DNA of 53,679 bases from Campylobacterota bacterium (GTDB lineage Bacteria > Campylobacterota > Campylobacteria > Campylobacterales > Sulfurovaceae), in NCBI GenBank assembly GCA_015494795.1, contig WGAM01000148.1, positions 1 to 53,679 on the forward strand, given 5' to 3'. The notes beneath the pieces were generated by a model. The model was not told the origin of the DNA. It saw only the letters and a list, made by a program, of their open reading frames with translations, and did not search any database. The translations under genes were made by a program, and so were the position numbers. Each line of letters opens with the position of its first letter. Position 1 is the first letter of the stretch. Shown here piece by piece: positions 52,441-53,679 of this stretch.

Positions 52441-53679
52441 AATATATCTCTCCATACTGCTCTTTAAAATATTTTATACTTGCTTTATGTCCCATAACAA
52501 GTAGAATATCACCTACTCTAAAATCTATCTTTGTAGGTGGATTAAATATAAACTCCTCTTTTAATCCACACTGAAAACCTATAAATAGGAGTTTATGCTT
52601 TTTAAAATCTATCTCTTCAATACTCTTACCTACCAATTTATAGTGCATAATGGTTGAAATCTCATCAAGTTGTGCTAAAGTTTGACCTGTTAACATAGAG
52701 TAAACTGCTTTATACATAGCAGGTTGAGTAATTGCAAATAGTAACATTCTATTAGCAACCATACTAGGCAGTACAACATGGTCAACACCTGCTAACCTAA
52801 ATTTCTTCTCCATCTTCTCATTACTAGCTCTTGCTATTACTTTTATTTTTTTAGATAGTGCTTTAGCATTTAGAGTAATATATATATTATTAATATCACT
52901 TCCTGTAAGTGCTAAAAGTGTAATATTTGAGTACTCTATATTAAATTTTGCAATTACATCATGTCTGCTAGCATTTTCATTAATAATATTATATCCATCT
53001 TTAATTCCTCTCTCAACTCTATCTTTATCATCTTCTAAAATTACATACTCATATGAGTGTAGAGAGTGATTTTTTAAAAACATTCTTGTCATCTGTCCAT
53101 AACCACATATAATTAAAAAATCTCTATTTTTATTAATCCTCTCAACTATACGCTTATCTTTTAACTCATTTAATTTTTCAGAAAATGCAGATACAATAAC
53201 AGATGTTACAAATGAAATCATAGCAATTCCACTAACAATAATTATCATAGATACAACTCTTCCTGCTGGAGTAATTGGTGATATATCCCCATACCCTACA
53301 GAAGAGATAGTAACTAATGCCCAATAGATAGCATCAAAGAGTGAATTTATATTTGGATTTGTTCTCTGTTCAAATACATAAATAGCAATTCCTGCTGTTG
53401 TTACAATAAAGATAAGTAGAAAAAGAAGAGTAATAAGCTCAAACCGTTTAGTAGCAAGAACCTCAATAAATTGGTGAATACTCTTTGTATATCTAAGTAG
53501 TTTAAATACTCTAAATAGTACAAAAATCCTTAAAACCCTAAGTGGTCTATATGCTGGTAGTATAGCCAATAGGTCAACTATAGCTGATGGTGATAATATA
53601 TACTCTATTTTACCTTTTATAGTTTTAATAATAGGAGATAATACTCTAAAGGGTTTATTTAAAAATTTTGCCTCTTCAT
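52433..53679 (-). CDS. voltage-gated-type potassium channel with RCK domain (5' end beyond window)
   Basis: A partial gene; the frame stays open to the window edge. The visible protein starts within a voltage-sensor-like region: IVDLLAILPAYRPLRVLRIF and RVFKLLRYTKSI form S3 and an arginine-rich S4. S5, the pore helix and filter TISSVGYGDISP, and S6 follow. The TrkA-N domain begins FLIICGYGQMTRMFLKN, then a TrkA_C domain near the end (GDILLVMGHKASI). It conducts K+ under nucleotide or ligand control, like HP0490 of Helicobacter pylori. The TTG at 53569 is internal, not the start. It is followed by a separate RCK gene overlapping its end. Confidence 0.9.
   Translation of the reverse strand, partial: EEAKFLNKPFRVLSPIIKTIKGKIEYILSPSAIVDLLAILPAYRPLRVLRIFVLFRVFKLLRYTKSIHQFIEVLATKRFELITLLFLLIFIVTTAGIAIYVFEQRTNPNINSLFDAIYWALVTISSVGYGDISPITPAGRVVSMIIIVSGIAMISFVTSVIVSAFSEKLNELKDKRIVERINKNRDFLIICGYGQMTRMFLKNHSLHSYEYVILEDDKDRVERGIKDGYNIINENASRHDVIAKFNIEYSNITLLALTGSDINNIYITLNAKALSKKIKVIARASNEKMEKKFRLAGVDHVVLPSMVANRMLLFAITQPAMYKAVYSMLTGQTLAQLDEISTIMHYKLVGKSIEEIDFKKHKLLFIGFQCGLKEEFIFNPPTKIDFRVGDILLVMGHKASIKYFKEQYGEIYYG

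Overview
The window is AT-rich chromosomal DNA from a member of the Campylobacterota (former Epsilonproteobacteria). The evidence is the four-subunit pyruvate:ferredoxin oxidoreductase in the order gamma-delta-alpha-beta, promoters made of a TATAAT -10 with no clear -35, PglA-like glycosyltransferases, an HP0490-like potassium channel, FIST-domain signalling, and strong use of A/T-ending codons. A free-living, Sulfurimonas/Sulfurovum-like sulfur oxidiser fits best, but the genus is an inference. There is no prophage, CRISPR array, rRNA operon or intact insertion sequence.

Layout. 1-400: a promoter, a small structured element and a 5'-truncated coding remnant. 417-4296 (+): ppk1, a gamma-carbonic-anhydrase-like protein and an MltB-like transglycosylase. 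4319-18612 (-): a long, tightly packed co-directional block. Read in its own direction it holds a small unknown protein, three paralogous pseudopilins, priA, ispG, dnaB, cbiD, rseP, yggS, a FIST-domain histidine kinase, znuC, znuB, folK and mnmA. 18729-27905 (+): uvrB, a P-II protein, the por operon, mgtE, a CNNM/CorC protein and a periplasmic Hsp20-like protein. 27930-36116: a tRNA(CAU), rodA, and an envelope-glycan locus of a Wzz/BY-kinase-like protein and a ThiF-like protein on one strand, divergent from an ATP-grasp enzyme and two GT4 glycosyltransferases. 36135-41407 (-): a four-gene FIST/hybrid-kinase/two-response-regulator module. 41648-53679: murU, a LysM protein, a DUF2400 protein, a BFD-like protein, ymdB, leuD-leuB, a YfdX protein, pdxJ-pdxA, a WD40-caspase lipoprotein and a potassium channel/TrkA pair that runs off the end.

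The most unusual points are these. (1) priA and znuC are complete reading frames with strong Shine-Dalgarno sequences but no ATG, GTG or TTG where translation should begin; priA appears to start at ATA. (2) A compact operon pairs a stand-alone FIST protein with a soluble hybrid kinase and two receiver proteins whose HD-GYP output domains have lost key residues. (3) A predicted outer-membrane lipoprotein carries WD40 repeats and a caspase domain with an intact His/Cys dyad. (4) A ThiF-type E1-like protein with no usable catalytic cysteine sits back to back with an ATP-grasp ligase in the glycan locus, beside a BY-kinase-like protein with an eroded P-loop.

All calls come from reading motifs, lengths and gene order. 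No database search was run.
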